64,000 nt of DNA from Macrotrachela quadricornifera (GCA_022393335.1 JAJEKB010015107.1:22675-86674); one strand, 5' to 3'. Shown: positions 35,163 through 46,456, numbered from the stretch's first letter. Program-made: numbers and translations. The notes: a model not told the origin generated them from the sequence alone.

Positions 35163-38100
35163 CCGAAGCACAGCTGCAGATGAACGTGGCCATCGTAACA
35201 ATACAGACTGCAAAGTAAAGTTTTTAGAACATACACATTTTAAGTTCATAGTGGCATAAATGTTCTTTTCCATTTTGCTTAAATAATGAGTTATTTGTTT
35301 TCGTATAGCATAGTTGCTTTTTTGTTTTGCTTTTTTAGAGAGATAATGATAAAGATGAAGAATAATAGCTAAATGATTTCTATCTTGTTATCTGTTAGAT
35401 TTATGTAATTTAGTTATGTTTATTCATGACTATTACTACCTTGAACTGTTCTTTGGTAAAGTTCATTTCTGATTATGATGATTTTGTAAAAGAATGCTGA
35501 CGATGGTATAAATTGAAGAATATGGTAAATTTAAATGTATCTATAATATATAGAATATAACATCACTAATTGTATGAAGAGAGAAAAAAAGAAATAACAA
35601 TAGACAACAACAATAATATATGAACTTTTCTATATTCAAAACAAATTAATAATATAAAAGTTTCGAAATCGACTAGTACGGTATAGGATATATCTTGTAC
35701 ATACCTTGGTGTAGATAAATAATATAAATCTTGAATTTGTTTTTTAAAGATGCGACGTGAAAATCTCGATGAACGTGTCCAAATAATCACTTGCTGATTT
35801 GTTTTCATGACATAGCTCATACACAATATAAACAAGCTTCATGAGGATGATAATGAGTATAGTAAAAAAATATTTCGAAAACTTTTATTTTGCATATATC
35901 TTAGCTTGACAAAAAGATAAGTTCATGAATTTTATTTTAAAGGATGCACTATAGAAAGCTCTACAAAATTTGTGCAAACAGATCCAAATTGTAAAATAAA
36001 AAAGTCTTCGAAAATATTTTTCTCTTATACTCAATCGGCTGGAAAGTAGCACCATCATTAAGATTCTTCATGTTGAGTATGAACTATGCCATCAGAATAA
36101 GTCAGTATCTATTTATTTAGATACTTTTCGTAGAGCTTTTCACATTGCATCTTTTAAGAAAAAATTCAAGATCTTATCATTTATTTGCACCGAGGTATAC
36201 GTGAAATAAAAGAATGTTACCAACGTTTTGATAAACTCTGCATTCTATTTTGTCGATTTCGAAAATTTTATCGTCACATACTCATGTTTACATTTTTATT
36301 ATTATAAGGGAGGATGCTATTCAATTATATATCATTTAAAAGGCCATCACGAGTACTCAAAGATGATATAGAAAAATAATGATTAGACATTGTTCTATGT
36401 GTTCGTATATACGAATTTTGTCGCGCCGCAAAACTTATGAAACATCCTGTATATGTTGAGATGAAATAGTAAAATAAAACATTTATTAATTGAGTATGCT
36501 ATGTATATGGGGAGAATAAATAAAAAAGAATATGTTAAAACTTTGCAAAAAAAAATTATTTTTCATTTGGAATTTTGTGAATAGATTTTACAGACTAGTT
36601 GAAGAGGATACATATTTTATGATGATATGAATATAAAATAGAAAATAATAAGAAATGATAAACACTTTATATAAAATCGCCGTAACAAACATTTAAAATT
36701 AGCCAACAATAATCTTACTAAATTCATAGATAGATCATAGAAATTTATTAATAATAAATAATATGGTCACAATATATTAGTAATTATGATTTTGTTCAGT
36801 CGAAACGATAAAAAATATAATTCAAATGTTTTAGCATCAATTCATCTGTAATACAGTTTTTTTTCTAACTATCTTTCCTGCACAAAAAATCAAGTTTTCT
36901 ATTGAAAATTTTAAAAGATCTGACAGTAACAAGATGAACTGTTTGAGCTTCAGATGTATATTTATTCATTATTTCCATAAATAAATGTAAAAATTGGGTA
37001 AAACGAATAATATTTCAGATGTCTCTCTTTAAAAATAAGAATAATCATATGAAAAATCAACTCTACACATATTAGGGGTACATCGCCGATGAATCTAAAC
37101 GTGAATAGAACTGCATGGATCAGTCTCCTTTATTCTATAAATTGGCATATATACAATCAATTAGAAGAGTAGCTCGAATTCTAGATTGCTCACAAATATT
37201 GACACTAATTATTGTTTATGGAAATATAGACCAAACGTATAGTATTGTGTGCACCTAAATAATCTGATGAATGATGTGAGATGTTCAAAAAGTCTCAGTA
37301 TTGATTGGAAAAAGAAGAAATAAGAATAGAATGAATAAAGCATGATATACTTTGTCAAAAGACTAACTTTTATTAGAGTCCTATTCATATCAACATTGAT
37401 CAGAGGGATTTTGTCAGTAGATCATCAATCGAGAAAAAGCTTGTTTTCTTCCATTTGATAATACAAATGTTAACATTATTTTGGTGCAGTCTATTTTATT
37501 AAGTTGTTTTTTTATACGTATATGCTAGCGAACAATGATTAAGTTGCGGGCCTTTTATAGAAGCCCGAAGATATTTTTCAATCGATTCAATGTGCTGAAT
37601 ATTCATTTAGCAATTGCTATAGTTACAAAAAATAGTTGAGTTTAGGACCGGAAACATCATTGAAATTTTTGTGATTTTTCTGACTGTCATCCTTCATGCA
37701 TATCAACTACAGCTTCAAAATAACTGAATGAATGAATATGATGTATCAATACAAAAATAATCTTGAATTAAAGTTGAAGGAGATTTTTTCCTCTATTTTC
37801 ATGTTGAGAACTGGTTAAAAGATCGTTTAATATTACTTTATATTCATATTTGCTTTGAATTTCATATCATCATCAATCAAAACGAAGCAATTTATTTAAT
37901 CAAAAGTGATGCATCAATGTACATAATCTTTAGATATTTTATGTACAAGTCATTTTTCAAATACAATATGTATCTCCTTTCAGTTTGGTATGAGCAGGTT
38001 TACAAAAGAAACTGAATTTAGTATAATTCTAAAGTAACTGATCACTTTCTTTTGAAATCATTTTTTATCATAGAATAACGTTTTAGGTGAAGAGTACCCC

Positions 38101-38340
38101 TTGAGAAATTGCGTATAGCATTGCTTGGATAAAAGTTATAATTGATTTTACTTTTAAATTTGGTAAAGAATGTTTCACTATACAAAGCTACTGAATTGAA
38201 TGATTGTTAGCATCTCTGTGAAAAAGACATGTGGCGATTAAAAAAATCTCCTTGCTCACCAATCCAAGCTAGTTGTTCGTGTCATTCAAAGATATCCTTA
38301 CTGCTTTCGAACAAAAACAAACATGAAATTTTTAAGTCTC
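35163..38340. other. 3.2-kb gene-poor region
   Basis: AT-rich DNA after the GTPase gene. No frame with recognisable content was found; the 89-aa minus-strand frame 35566-35835 matches nothing I know. It contains the inverted repeat at 35925-36172. Confidence 0.45.
35925..36172. repeat. Small inverted repeat related to the 48.5-49.5 kb family
   Basis: The right arm (36124-36172) contains GTAGAGCTTTTCACATTGCA followed by TCTTTTAAG; the left arm (35925-35973) is its imperfect reverse complement. Versions of the same core occur at 48788, 49188 and 49400, so this is a separate, smaller member of that family. Confidence 0.5.
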
Positions 38341-38510
38341 TACAGTCGAGTCCGCTTATAAGAGCGCAGTCGGGGTTTCTAAAAGAGGCTCTTATATCCG
38401 AACCGCTCCTTTATCCGAACTAAATGTAAAACAGCGCAAAAATTGATTCTTGTCAACATTTATTAAGTAGTACATAGCCATACATAAATTTACTTAAAGA
38501 AATCCGTGAT

Positions 38511-38638
38511 TTAACTTTGAGTACGATTAATTAAAACATTCTTTTTGATCATGTCTTCGATATCATAATATGAATTATACTCTGTAAAATTCTCTTCTCA
38601 ATACTTGTGAATCATCACAAGACGCATCAGAGCATCTT
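38511..38638 (-). pseudogene. Tigger transposase, C-terminal fragment
   Basis: The minus-strand frame reads EDALMRLVMIHKY, a stop, then EENFTEYNSYYDIEDMIKK and ends at TAA (38511-38513). This fits the helical C-terminal tail of Tigger transposases. It borders the nested repeat at about 38640. Confidence 0.55.
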
Positions 38639-39116
38639 CCCAGGTCAATGAAAACGGCTAAGTTTACGGTATGAAAACGTACCGTAAACGTTTTAAAAAC
38701 GGCGAATTTACGGTATAATACGGTGTCAATTCGGTTCGTTTTTGGTCCGTATCGAACCGTATTATCGGGCACAGAATTACGGACCGTAACGTGTCCGTTT
38801 CGTAAACGTTCCGTATTTGGCGGTTTTTTGAGAATTATCGGATATGATACGGTAGTGTGTTTTATACCGTATTGAGACCGTTTCTTGGCCGAAAACAGAC
38901 CGATTTATATCCGTTCGTACTACTTAGAGTATTTTATCTCGACAATTAGTTGATTCAAAATCATCTATTTCATTAGCAATATCCAGGACGAATAATCCGA
39001 AGCTCGGGCCTGGCGGGATCCTACTAGGTTTCTGTAGCTAGCTCAGATATTACCTGCATCATGCATACCGTACGCCTCATTTTATTATTGTCTCATATGT
39101 TATATATATATATAGT

Positions 39117-39417
39117 CGTGACCAACGGTAAGGTATTCCATTAATGTTTTTTTCTTCTATTGTAAGAATGCAACATACTATTATTCGGGTCATACGATAG
39201 AGGATCATAGATAACCCTGAATTGGCCCAAACAACGCTATGCTTTATTGTTACAATAGTAGAGGAAATTTTCTCTACTATTGTAACAATAAAGCATAGTG
39301 TTATTCAGGCCAATTGAAGGTCATCTGTCATTCTCTATCGTATGACCCGAATAATAGTATGTTGTATCCTTACAATAGAAAAAAAAGCATTAATGGAATA
39401 CCTTACCGCTGGTCACG
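39117..39417. repeat. 301-bp near-continuous palindrome
   Basis: The sequence from CGTGACC (39117) to GGTCACG (39417) folds on itself around a centre at about 39267 (GAGGAAATTTTCTC) with almost no loop. Mirrored blocks include GGTAAGGTATTCCATTAATG, CGGGTCATACGATAGAG and TGTTACAATAGTAGAG. Small mismatches and indels are spread through the arms. It is a foldback element or the product of a head-to-head duplication. Confidence 0.85.
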
Positions 39418-39426
39418 CCCATGTAT

Positions 39427-40075
39427 ATGGCATTGTAAGAATAATAACCTAAAATAAATTAAAAAAACGAATTGACTTAAAATACTTACTGTTCAATAAT
39501 TGAATAAGAATAGTAATCTAAATTAAACAAAAAAATGAATTGATTTAAAATACTTAATATTCAATAATTGAATAAGATTAGTAACCTAAAATAGATAAAA
39601 AAAAACAAATAATTTAAAACACTTACTACTCAATAATTGAATAAGAATAATAATCTAAAATAGATAAAAAGAAAAGAAATAATTAAAAATACTTACTGTT
39701 CAACAATGAGCTTAATTCATGTTTCATTGTTGGCCACAACTTTACTATAATATTGGCCACAGATCAAAGAGAAAATGCCGTAAAGTCAAAATAACAATCA
39801 AAGAGTTTAACCACACAAGCCAATTGTGAATAAGGCTCCATGTATAAGAAAAATAATCTAAAATAAACAAAAAAGAAATAAATTGATTTAAAGTACTTAC
39901 TGTTCAATAATTGAATAATGATACTAATCTAAAACAGATAAAAAAAGAAGAAATAATATAAAATACTTATTGTTCCATAATTTAAGAAGAAAAATAGCCT
40001 AAAATAAATAAATAAAAAGAACTTTTTAAAAAGACTTACCGTTCCATAATTGAATAAGAATAATAATCTAAAATA
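39427..40075. repeat. ~69-bp satellite array in two blocks
   Basis: The phrase ACTTACTGTTCAATAATTGA or a variant recurs at 39484, 39552, 39621 and 39691, then at 39895, 39964 and 40034. Spacing within each block is 68-70 bp. A ~150-bp unrelated insert (39710-39845) splits the array. Units also share AATCTAAAATAGATAAAAA. Confidence 0.85.
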
Positions 40076-40353
40076 TGAATATTAAGTACGTTTTCAAAAA
40101 ACGTCTAAAAACGGGACGCAATCTGAGTACCGCTATCGAACAGAATTCGGTACTCCGTATTACGGTCAGTAAACGTTGCGAAATATATCCGTATCTATAC
40201 CGTTAACTGCTATCAGTACACGAAAAATGTCGGATATCCGTATAGATGCCGTTTTTTATCCGTATACTACCGTTTACGGTCCGACTCATTCGACCTGGGT
40301 TTATGAGAGACACCTGGCACCGATTCATCAACAATTCCGGCTTCTTCTTCGTA

Positions 40354-40494
40354 TTACCTTATCTTCTTCACTGTAGAATAGCTGATGTTGAAATCTCCAG
40401 CCATTTCGTCTGATTTTTTCCATTTCAGTGCTTCCAAGATTTCTAATTTTTGTTCAATCGATATTGTGCAACGTTTTCCACTGGGAGATGCCAT
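40354..40494 (-). pseudogene. Tigger transposase, N-terminal CENP-B-like HTH fragment
   Basis: From the Met at 40494 the product begins MASPSGKR and continues with SIEQKLEILEAL and FNISYSTVKKI, the helix-turn-helix DNA-binding start of Tigger/CENP-B proteins. An in-frame stop ends it after 46 residues. The same frame continues for about 20 codons to the border of the nested repeat near 40298. Confidence 0.8.
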
Positions 40495-40862
40495 TCTCTC
40501 AAAAATAAAAATTCAACGAAAAATGAGGAATAATGTATAGAATGAAGCAAGAAGGAAAAATCCATGGAATGAAAAATCACATAGATGATCAACATGAAAA
40601 AAAATCCAACGTAAAACAACATGAAACAAAGAAGACCGAAGGAAAGGAAAAGTCCATCACATATATATGACAGAGAAAGAAAAATCCTTGGTGGATGACT
40701 AATAAGAAAAGAAAAGAAGAAGAACATAAGTGCATATTTATAATCATATAGATAAAAAGGCTCTTTCATACGGACTAAAATCGCAAAAAAAAATGCCAAA
40801 ACACAGCTCTTATAAGCGAATCGCTCCTTTATCCGGAGCTCTTATAAGTAGACTCGACTGTA

Positions 40863-43268
40863 TTCAATATTTTCCGTAAAAGCTTTTCATCCATACGTTA
40901 TTGACATTACTTGCATCTCGATATATCTACAATCGCACAAAAACCAAGTATATAACAAGAGAACAATTAATATTAGTAGTAGACGATCCACTTATAATTA
41001 TTCTCTAAGAATCTGACTAAATTTTCATTAAAACATTAAGATTATATCTAACAGTTGTTGAAAAAAAGAAATTTCTTTTTATTATTTCTTGAGTTTTAAA
41101 ATTTTCTAACATATGTGGAAGAATGAATTGTAGATAGAATTTTAATAATATTTGTTTGATGAATATGAAGATGAACATAAACATTTACTTAAAGTTTTGT
41201 CTTTATAGAAAAAAATCTAAACATTGATTATTTTTCATAGATCAATAAAATAATTTGGCTTAATAAATTGCAAATCTTTCACGCATACATACATATAAAA
41301 AATGAATATACGGCCTGTCCACAGATAACGCACTCACCCATTTTTAACCTTCTGATTGTCATTACTCAATAGCATAAAGTGACAGAGAGCTGAAATTTAT
41401 ACTGCAGCAAGATATATGATAGCCCTAGTTCCACTAAAATTTTCATTTCATTTGGTGGAATCGTGTCGAACTGGGAACAATACGAAGTCGTAGTAAAGCA
41501 TTCATTCAAAAGGACCCTTTCCGTCAGAGCCATTCAAAAACGCTCACATTTCTAAAAAATTTCTCGCTACGAACAAAATGCTATCATCTGTGTTTCAAGC
41601 TAAAACATCCGATCTGATGATGGTGGAATTTGTTTTTTCAAAGTCTGCTCCTACAAATAGTTGTCATCAAAATTAAGCACATTAAAAAAGCACATCTTTT
41701 TATAGCTTTGACAGCAATAACAGGTGATCCATTGATTTCAAAGTGTAGCTCAATCTTCGATAATACTACTGCTATTTCCGTTATCTTAAATGATAAAATG
41801 ATATGCGAAATATGAAAACAGACGTCAAAGCCCCTTTTCTATAATTTTTGCACAAAAAATGCATGATTTTGGCTGGTAGCTACCATTTCTTCTCATCATT
41901 TTGCAAAGCAAATGACATTCATCAATAGAGTATATACGAAAACCTATAAGAAATTTTTGAATGAGCATGTTCGCTTGTCTTATGTCCAAGAAATCTTCTA
42001 CTCAACTTTGGTCCCGCTAATCCGCCGTTAACTGGAAAAGCTCTATATTGATCAATTTATTCGAAAATCTGATTTATCTATTTCTATAGTGCTTTAACAT
42101 CATATTCCTCTAAATCAATATGTAGAATCATTACAATAATCAAAATATTTAAAAAACGTTTTTATTTTACTTGTATCTCGCCTTCAGAAAATGGTAGTAT
42201 CTTCAAATTTTTTCAAAAGATGTGCTATCGAAAGGCTGCAGAAGCAACACTATCGTAACCTACACACTCACCAATTTCTGATATAGAAATATTTATTATA
42301 ACTTATTGTAACGTTCTGTGCATTCAATGACTTCTCTATAACGATTTGTGAGGAACGATTTGTCCTACGATGAAAAGTTCGGTCACCACGATCTTAATAA
42401 TCAGTTCGTTGATCGACATTTATCACTATTAACGACATAAATAGAAACAATTACATTAAGAGAAAATACGTATCTATTTCAATCAAGCAAAATAATAAGT
42501 TTTTTTTTTATAATGATGATGTTGTCTTTTACGAAAGAATTGAGTATTTTATGTAGATAATATCCTTTTTTCTTCATTAGTCTTATTTTCAGTGCTTTTT
42601 CTAAATTGTTTTTAACTGATGAATATTTTTTGCAAATAACAACGTGGTGTAAAACAAAGAAAGAAAAGTAAACAGAAGGAAAAACAAATGAATATCCTTA
42701 TCTTTCATAAAACTCGTTTATGAAGCTTATTGCATATATATATACAAATATAAAACGAGCATGGCTGCAACAAAAACAATATTATTTCCAACTTATTGTT
42801 CCTATAATAATATATTTATAGAATTATTGAAACTCTCTGATTTTATTTGGAAAAATTTACTGTAGAATTCATCTCTTGCAAGTGTTGTTGATATACGGAC
42901 TTCCGAGCATCACTGTTACATATTAGCAAAGAACAAAGATAACTTTGTATTCTTATCTATTTAACAGTTTACGACAAGCCAAAAGAATAAAATATAGAAA
43001 GATTCACGGGGAAAAAACACTACATGATATTTTTTTCCGGAGATCTTTGTTCTTTTGATCAGAATGTCAATAAAAATAAAGTTAAATTCTTTTCGTTTGT
43101 TTGTTATCAACAATTATTTATACTGATATCTATAAGATAAATTAAAAACGTCGATATCAATGACTAGTTAGAAAAATCTAGAAAAAAATTCAAAATCATA
43201 TAAATTCAAGCATTTTTTCCACTGTTCCATTATTATTATTCATCACATTGTTTTGAACTCTATGCATT
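40863..43268. other. 2.4-kb gene-poor region
   Basis: No convincing gene. The segment 41310-41830 is less AT-rich and contains a 61-aa frame (41630-41815) without known motifs; it may be an old transposon fragment. The 5' UTR and promoter of the next gene should lie just before 43269; no strong TATA box is seen. Confidence 0.45.
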
Positions 43269-46091
43269 ATGGGAACTAAGAATACAAAACCAGCAATAGC
43301 AGGAGAACCAATACAACATACCAGCACGATGCCACGACGAGCTCCATATGCTCATCGTATTCAAAATTTCCTGTTGGTCTGGCTCGACAGCAGTATTGAT
43401 GAAGTTAACAATACCGATTGTATCAGTACAATCTCCAAATTACGAGAAGTTGTGAATACCATATATACATTCACCACGATGGATGAATGCGTTAATTTCA
43501 TTAATAGCGTTGAAGAAGAAAACATATTTATGATTTCGTCTGGTGCACTTGGAGAAACAACAGTACCTGATGTTCACAAAATGCCACAGATCAGTAGGAT
43601 CTATATTTTTTGTGGAAATAAAGCTCGCCATGAGCTATGGGCAAAAAATTGGCCAAAAGTCAAAGGTGTCTTCACAGATATTAAACCAATCTGTGAAGCA
43701 CTGAAACAAGCTGCCCATGAATGTGATCAAAACACCATTTCGATGAGCTTTGTAGCCACGAATAGTGATGTTACAAATAAAAATCTTAATCAACTCGATC
43801 AATCCTTTATGTACACTCAAATACTAAAAGAGATTCTCTTCACAATTGATTTCGAACAACAGCATATCAAAGACTATATTGTCTACTGTCGTGAACAACT
43901 TATCGATAATAATAAGGAACTGAAAAATGTCGACAAGCTCGAACGAGAATATCAGAAACATCTTCCAATCTGGTGGTATACTTATCAATGTTTTCTTTTT
44001 TCAATGTTAAATCGTGCTCTACGAATGATGGAAGTGGACCTTATCGTGACTATGGGCTTCTTCGTTAAAGATCTTCACAAGCAGATTGAGCAACTTCACT
44101 CCGTACAATATGCTGGACTTACTCATTCGCACACATTTATCGTGTATCGTGGTCAAGGTTTTTCACAAACAGACTTTGATAAATTATTCAAGGCAAAAGG
44201 TGGTTTATTATCTTTTAATAATTTTTTATCCACCAGTATGAATCAACAAGTATCTCTTGCTTTTGCTCATAAAACAATGGAAACTTCTGATTTAGTAGGC
44301 ATTTTATTCGTCATGAAAATTGATCCATCCATACCATCAACACCTTTTGCTAATGTTCGTGATGTTAGCTATTTTGAAGGTGAAGAAGAAATTCTCTTCT
44401 CTATGCACTCTGCCTTTCGAATTCGCGATATAAAACAAATGGACAACAACAACAATCGTCTCTGGGAAGTGCAACTAACACTAACAAGTGATAATGATCC
44501 GGATTTACATAGTTTAACTGAACAGATACGCAAAGAGACGTATCCACGTGCAAAAGGATGGGATCGTATGGGTAATTTATTAATTAAACTTGGACAGGTT
44601 GATAAAGCTCAACAAGTGTATGAAATTATGCTTGATCAAAAATCTGATGAGCGTGAAGAAGCAAGTATTTATCATATGCTCGGGATGATCAAGGATGGTC
44701 AAGGAGAATATACACAAGCAATTACATATTATGAAAAGTCAATTAAAATCAAACAGAAGATGCTCTCTCCTACCCACTCTGGTTTAGCTGCTTCTTACAC
44801 TAGTATTGGTTTGGTGTATGACAACATGGGTGATTATTCAAAAGCACTTTCATCTCATGAAAAAGCACTTGAAATCTACCAAAAAACTCTTCCTCAAAAT
44901 CATCCTCATTTGGCTGCTTCTTACAATAATATTGGTTTGGTGTATGACAGCATGGGTGATTATTCAAAAGCACTTTCATCTCATGAAAAAGCACTTGAAA
45001 TCTACCGAAAAACTCTTCCTCAAAATCATCCAAGTTTGGCTGCTTCTTACAATAATATTGGTTTGGTGTATTCCAAAATGGGTGAGTATTCAAAAGCACT
45101 TTCATATTATGAAAAAGCACTTGAAATTCGACAAAAAACTCTTCCTCAAAATCATCCGGATTTGGCTACTTCTTATACATGTCATGGTGCTGTTTATGAT
45201 AAAATGGGTGATTATTCAAAAGCACTTTCATATTATGAAAAAGCACTTGAAATTCGACGAAAAACTCTTCCTCAAAATCATCCAAGTTTGGCTACTTCTT
45301 ACAATAATATTGGTTTGGTGTATTACAACATGGGTGATTATTCGAAAGCACTTTCATATTATGAAAAAGCACTTGAAATTCGACAAAAAACTCTTGCTCA
45401 AAATCATCCTCAGTTGGCTACTTCTTACAATAATATTGGTTTGGTGTATTACAACATGGGTGATTATTCGAAAGCACTTTCATATTATGAAAAAGCACTT
45501 GAAATTCGACAAAAAACTCTGCTTCAAAATCATCCTCAGTTGGCTACTTCTTACAATAATATTGGTTTGGTGTATTACAGCATGGGTGATTATTCAAAAG
45601 CACTTTCATATTATGAAAAAACACTTGAAATTGATCAAAAAACTCTTCCTCAAAATCATCCTCATTTGGCTACTTCTTACAATAATATTGGTTTGGTGTA
45701 TGACAGCATGGGTGATTATTCAAAAGCACTTTCATCTCATGAAAAAACACCTGAAATTCGACAAAAAACTTTTCCTCAAAATCATCCTCATTTGGCTACT
45801 TCTTATGCATGTCATTGTTCTATTTATGATAAAATGGATGATTATTCAAAAGCACTATCATATCATGAAAAAGCACTTGAAATTCGAGAAAAAACTCTTC
45901 CTCAAAATCATCCTCATTTAGCTTTGTCTTATAGTTATATAGGTGGTGTATATGACAAGAAGGGTGACTATAAGAAAGCACTTTTATATTATGAACGTGC
46001 TCTGGATATAGGACAACGTGTACTACCTGAAAATCATCCACGTCTTCAAAAATATAAGAAAAACGTTGAAAATGTAAAAATGAAATTGTAA
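43269..46091 (+). CDS. ADP-ribosyltransferase with kinesin-light-chain-type TPR repeats
   Basis: Intronless, 940 aa. Residues about 30-150 form an alpha/beta N-terminal domain I cannot name (FLLVWLDSS, a MISSG motif, IYIFCGNK, KVKGVFTDI). Residues about 180-405 carry an R-S-E class mono-ADP-ribosyltransferase: Arg294 in VYRGQG, STS at 321-323, and the catalytic E372-x-E374 in EGEEEIL. Two degenerate TPRs (430-500) lead into ten 42-residue TPRs with YSKALSYYEKALEI cores, as in kinesin light chains. The enzyme should transfer ADP-ribose from NAD to arginine on a protein partner chosen by the TPRs (inference). All three active-site residues are intact. Such fusions are numerous in bdelloid rotifers as I recall. 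The repeats are nearly identical in DNA, so copy number may vary. A poly(A) signal AATAAA lies near 46119. Confidence 0.88.
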   Translation: MGTKNTKPAIAGEPIQHTSTMPRRAPYAHRIQNFLLVWLDSSIDEVNNTDCISTISKLREVVNTIYTFTTMDECVNFINSVEEENIFMISSGALGETTVPDVHKMPQISRIYIFCGNKARHELWAKNWPKVKGVFTDIKPICEALKQAAHECDQNTISMSFVATNSDVTNKNLNQLDQSFMYTQILKEILFTIDFEQQHIKDYIVYCREQLIDNNKELKNVDKLEREYQKHLPIWWYTYQCFLFSMLNRALRMMEVDLIVTMGFFVKDLHKQIEQLHSVQYAGLTHSHTFIVYRGQGFSQTDFDKLFKAKGGLLSFNNFLSTSMNQQVSLAFAHKTMETSDLVGILFVMKIDPSIPSTPFANVRDVSYFEGEEEILFSMHSAFRIRDIKQMDNNNNRLWEVQLTLTSDNDPDLHSLTEQIRKETYPRAKGWDRMGNLLIKLGQVDKAQQVYEIMLDQKSDEREEASIYHMLGMIKDGQGEYTQAITYYEKSIKIKQKMLSPTHSGLAASYTSIGLVYDNMGDYSKALSSHEKALEIYQKTLPQNHPHLAASYNNIGLVYDSMGDYSKALSSHEKALEIYRKTLPQNHPSLAASYNNIGLVYSKMGEYSKALSYYEKALEIRQKTLPQNHPDLATSYTCHGAVYDKMGDYSKALSYYEKALEIRRKTLPQNHPSLATSYNNIGLVYYNMGDYSKALSYYEKALEIRQKTLAQNHPQLATSYNNIGLVYYNMGDYSKALSYYEKALEIRQKTLLQNHPQLATSYNNIGLVYYSMGDYSKALSYYEKTLEIDQKTLPQNHPHLATSYNNIGLVYDSMGDYSKALSSHEKTPEIRQKTFPQNHPHLATSYACHCSIYDKMDDYSKALSYHEKALEIREKTLPQNHPHLALSYSYIGGVYDKKGDYKKALLYYERALDIGQRVLPENHPRLQKYKKNVENVKMKL
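44784..46040 (+). repeat. 126-bp tandem repeats encoding the TPRs
   Basis: Ten consecutive 126-bp units within the coding region. Each holds a version of TATTCAAAAGCACTTTCAT and CTTCCTCAAAATCATCC. Unit period is a multiple of three, so spurious long frames appear on both strands (for example 44806-45921). Central units are almost identical, which suggests recent duplication or gene conversion. Confidence 0.9.
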
Positions 46092-46146
46092 TTGTGTGTT
46101 TTTTGTTTCTATTTGGAAAATAAACATTCACAAAAATAGAAAATAT

Positions 46147-46424
46147 TTTTTTATTTAAAAGGCACACGCGCGCGCATACAGAGAAACTCTGTCAAGTTGA
46201 AAGAACACAATGGGACGATGCCCACCAGTAAGGTAACCCATACATACACATATATGTATGTGAGTATGTATATGCATGATATAACGACCTTCACAGCATA
46301 GTTTGTGTTTCTTAACAGGAAGAGTTTCTCTGTGTCGGATATATAGTCATCCGACATGGTTCATAAAAGAAAAGAATTCTTTATTAATATATTTAATTAT
46401 TGTCCTGCTCCAATATAACAAATT
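46147..46424. repeat. Dispersed repeat, copy 2 (partner at 1-182)
   Basis: Positions 46250-46424 match 1-182 of the window in the same orientation. To the left, CAGAGAAACTCT (46179) is the inverse of AGAGTTTCTCTG (46321), so the element has a short internal inverted repeat. An alternating CACGCGCGCGC run lies at 46163. It begins about 55 bp after the end of the ADP-ribosyltransferase gene. Confidence 0.75.
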
Positions 46425-46456
46425 CATTATATTAATAAAGAAGAAGAAGAAGAAAT

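Larger units (their letters stand above)
38640..40298. mobile_element. Nested element with ACGGTA-rich inverted ends
   Basis: The left end CCAGGTCAATGAAAACGG mirrors the right end ...CATTCGACCTGG. Both flanks (38640-38930 and 40080-40298) carry many copies of short words such as TACGGT, CCGTAT and GTAAACG in opposite orientation, like long inverted ends built from subterminal repeats. Between them lie a 301-bp palindrome and a ~69-bp satellite. It separates the two halves of the Tigger transposase. I see no coding sequence and no clear target duplication, so the class is unknown. Confidence 0.65.
38343..40860 (-). mobile_element. Tigger/pogo-type DNA transposon, disrupted
   Basis: Terminal inverted repeats start CAGTCGAGTCCGCTTATAAG at 38343 and end with the reverse complement of CAGTCGAGTCTACTTATAAG at 40860. 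TA flanks both ends (38341-38342 and 40861-40862). Subterminal repeats of CTTATAAGAGC and GCTCCTTTATCCG lie inside both ends. Only the two ends of a minus-strand transposase remain (40354-40494 and 38511-38638). The space between, where the catalytic domain should be, is occupied by unrelated repetitive DNA. Confidence 0.85.

Noticed and set aside
39427..40075. CRISPR-like array of ~69-bp period
   Set aside because: The whole unit is repeated and diverges evenly; there is no repeat/spacer alternation, and it lies in a transposon.
44800..45120. 106-aa minus-strand frame over the same repeats
   Set aside because: Same cause: complement of a repetitive coding region, with no motif of its own.
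44806..45921. 371-aa open frame in the second reading frame over the TPR repeats
   Set aside because: It exists because the 126-bp repeat keeps one frame free of stops in every unit. The real frame has TPR signatures and continues into the ADP-ribosyltransferase domain.
46163..46176. CG-alternating tracts (also 49888-49900) as functional Z-DNA sites
   Set aside because: Short simple repeats; nothing nearby shows a regulatory role.
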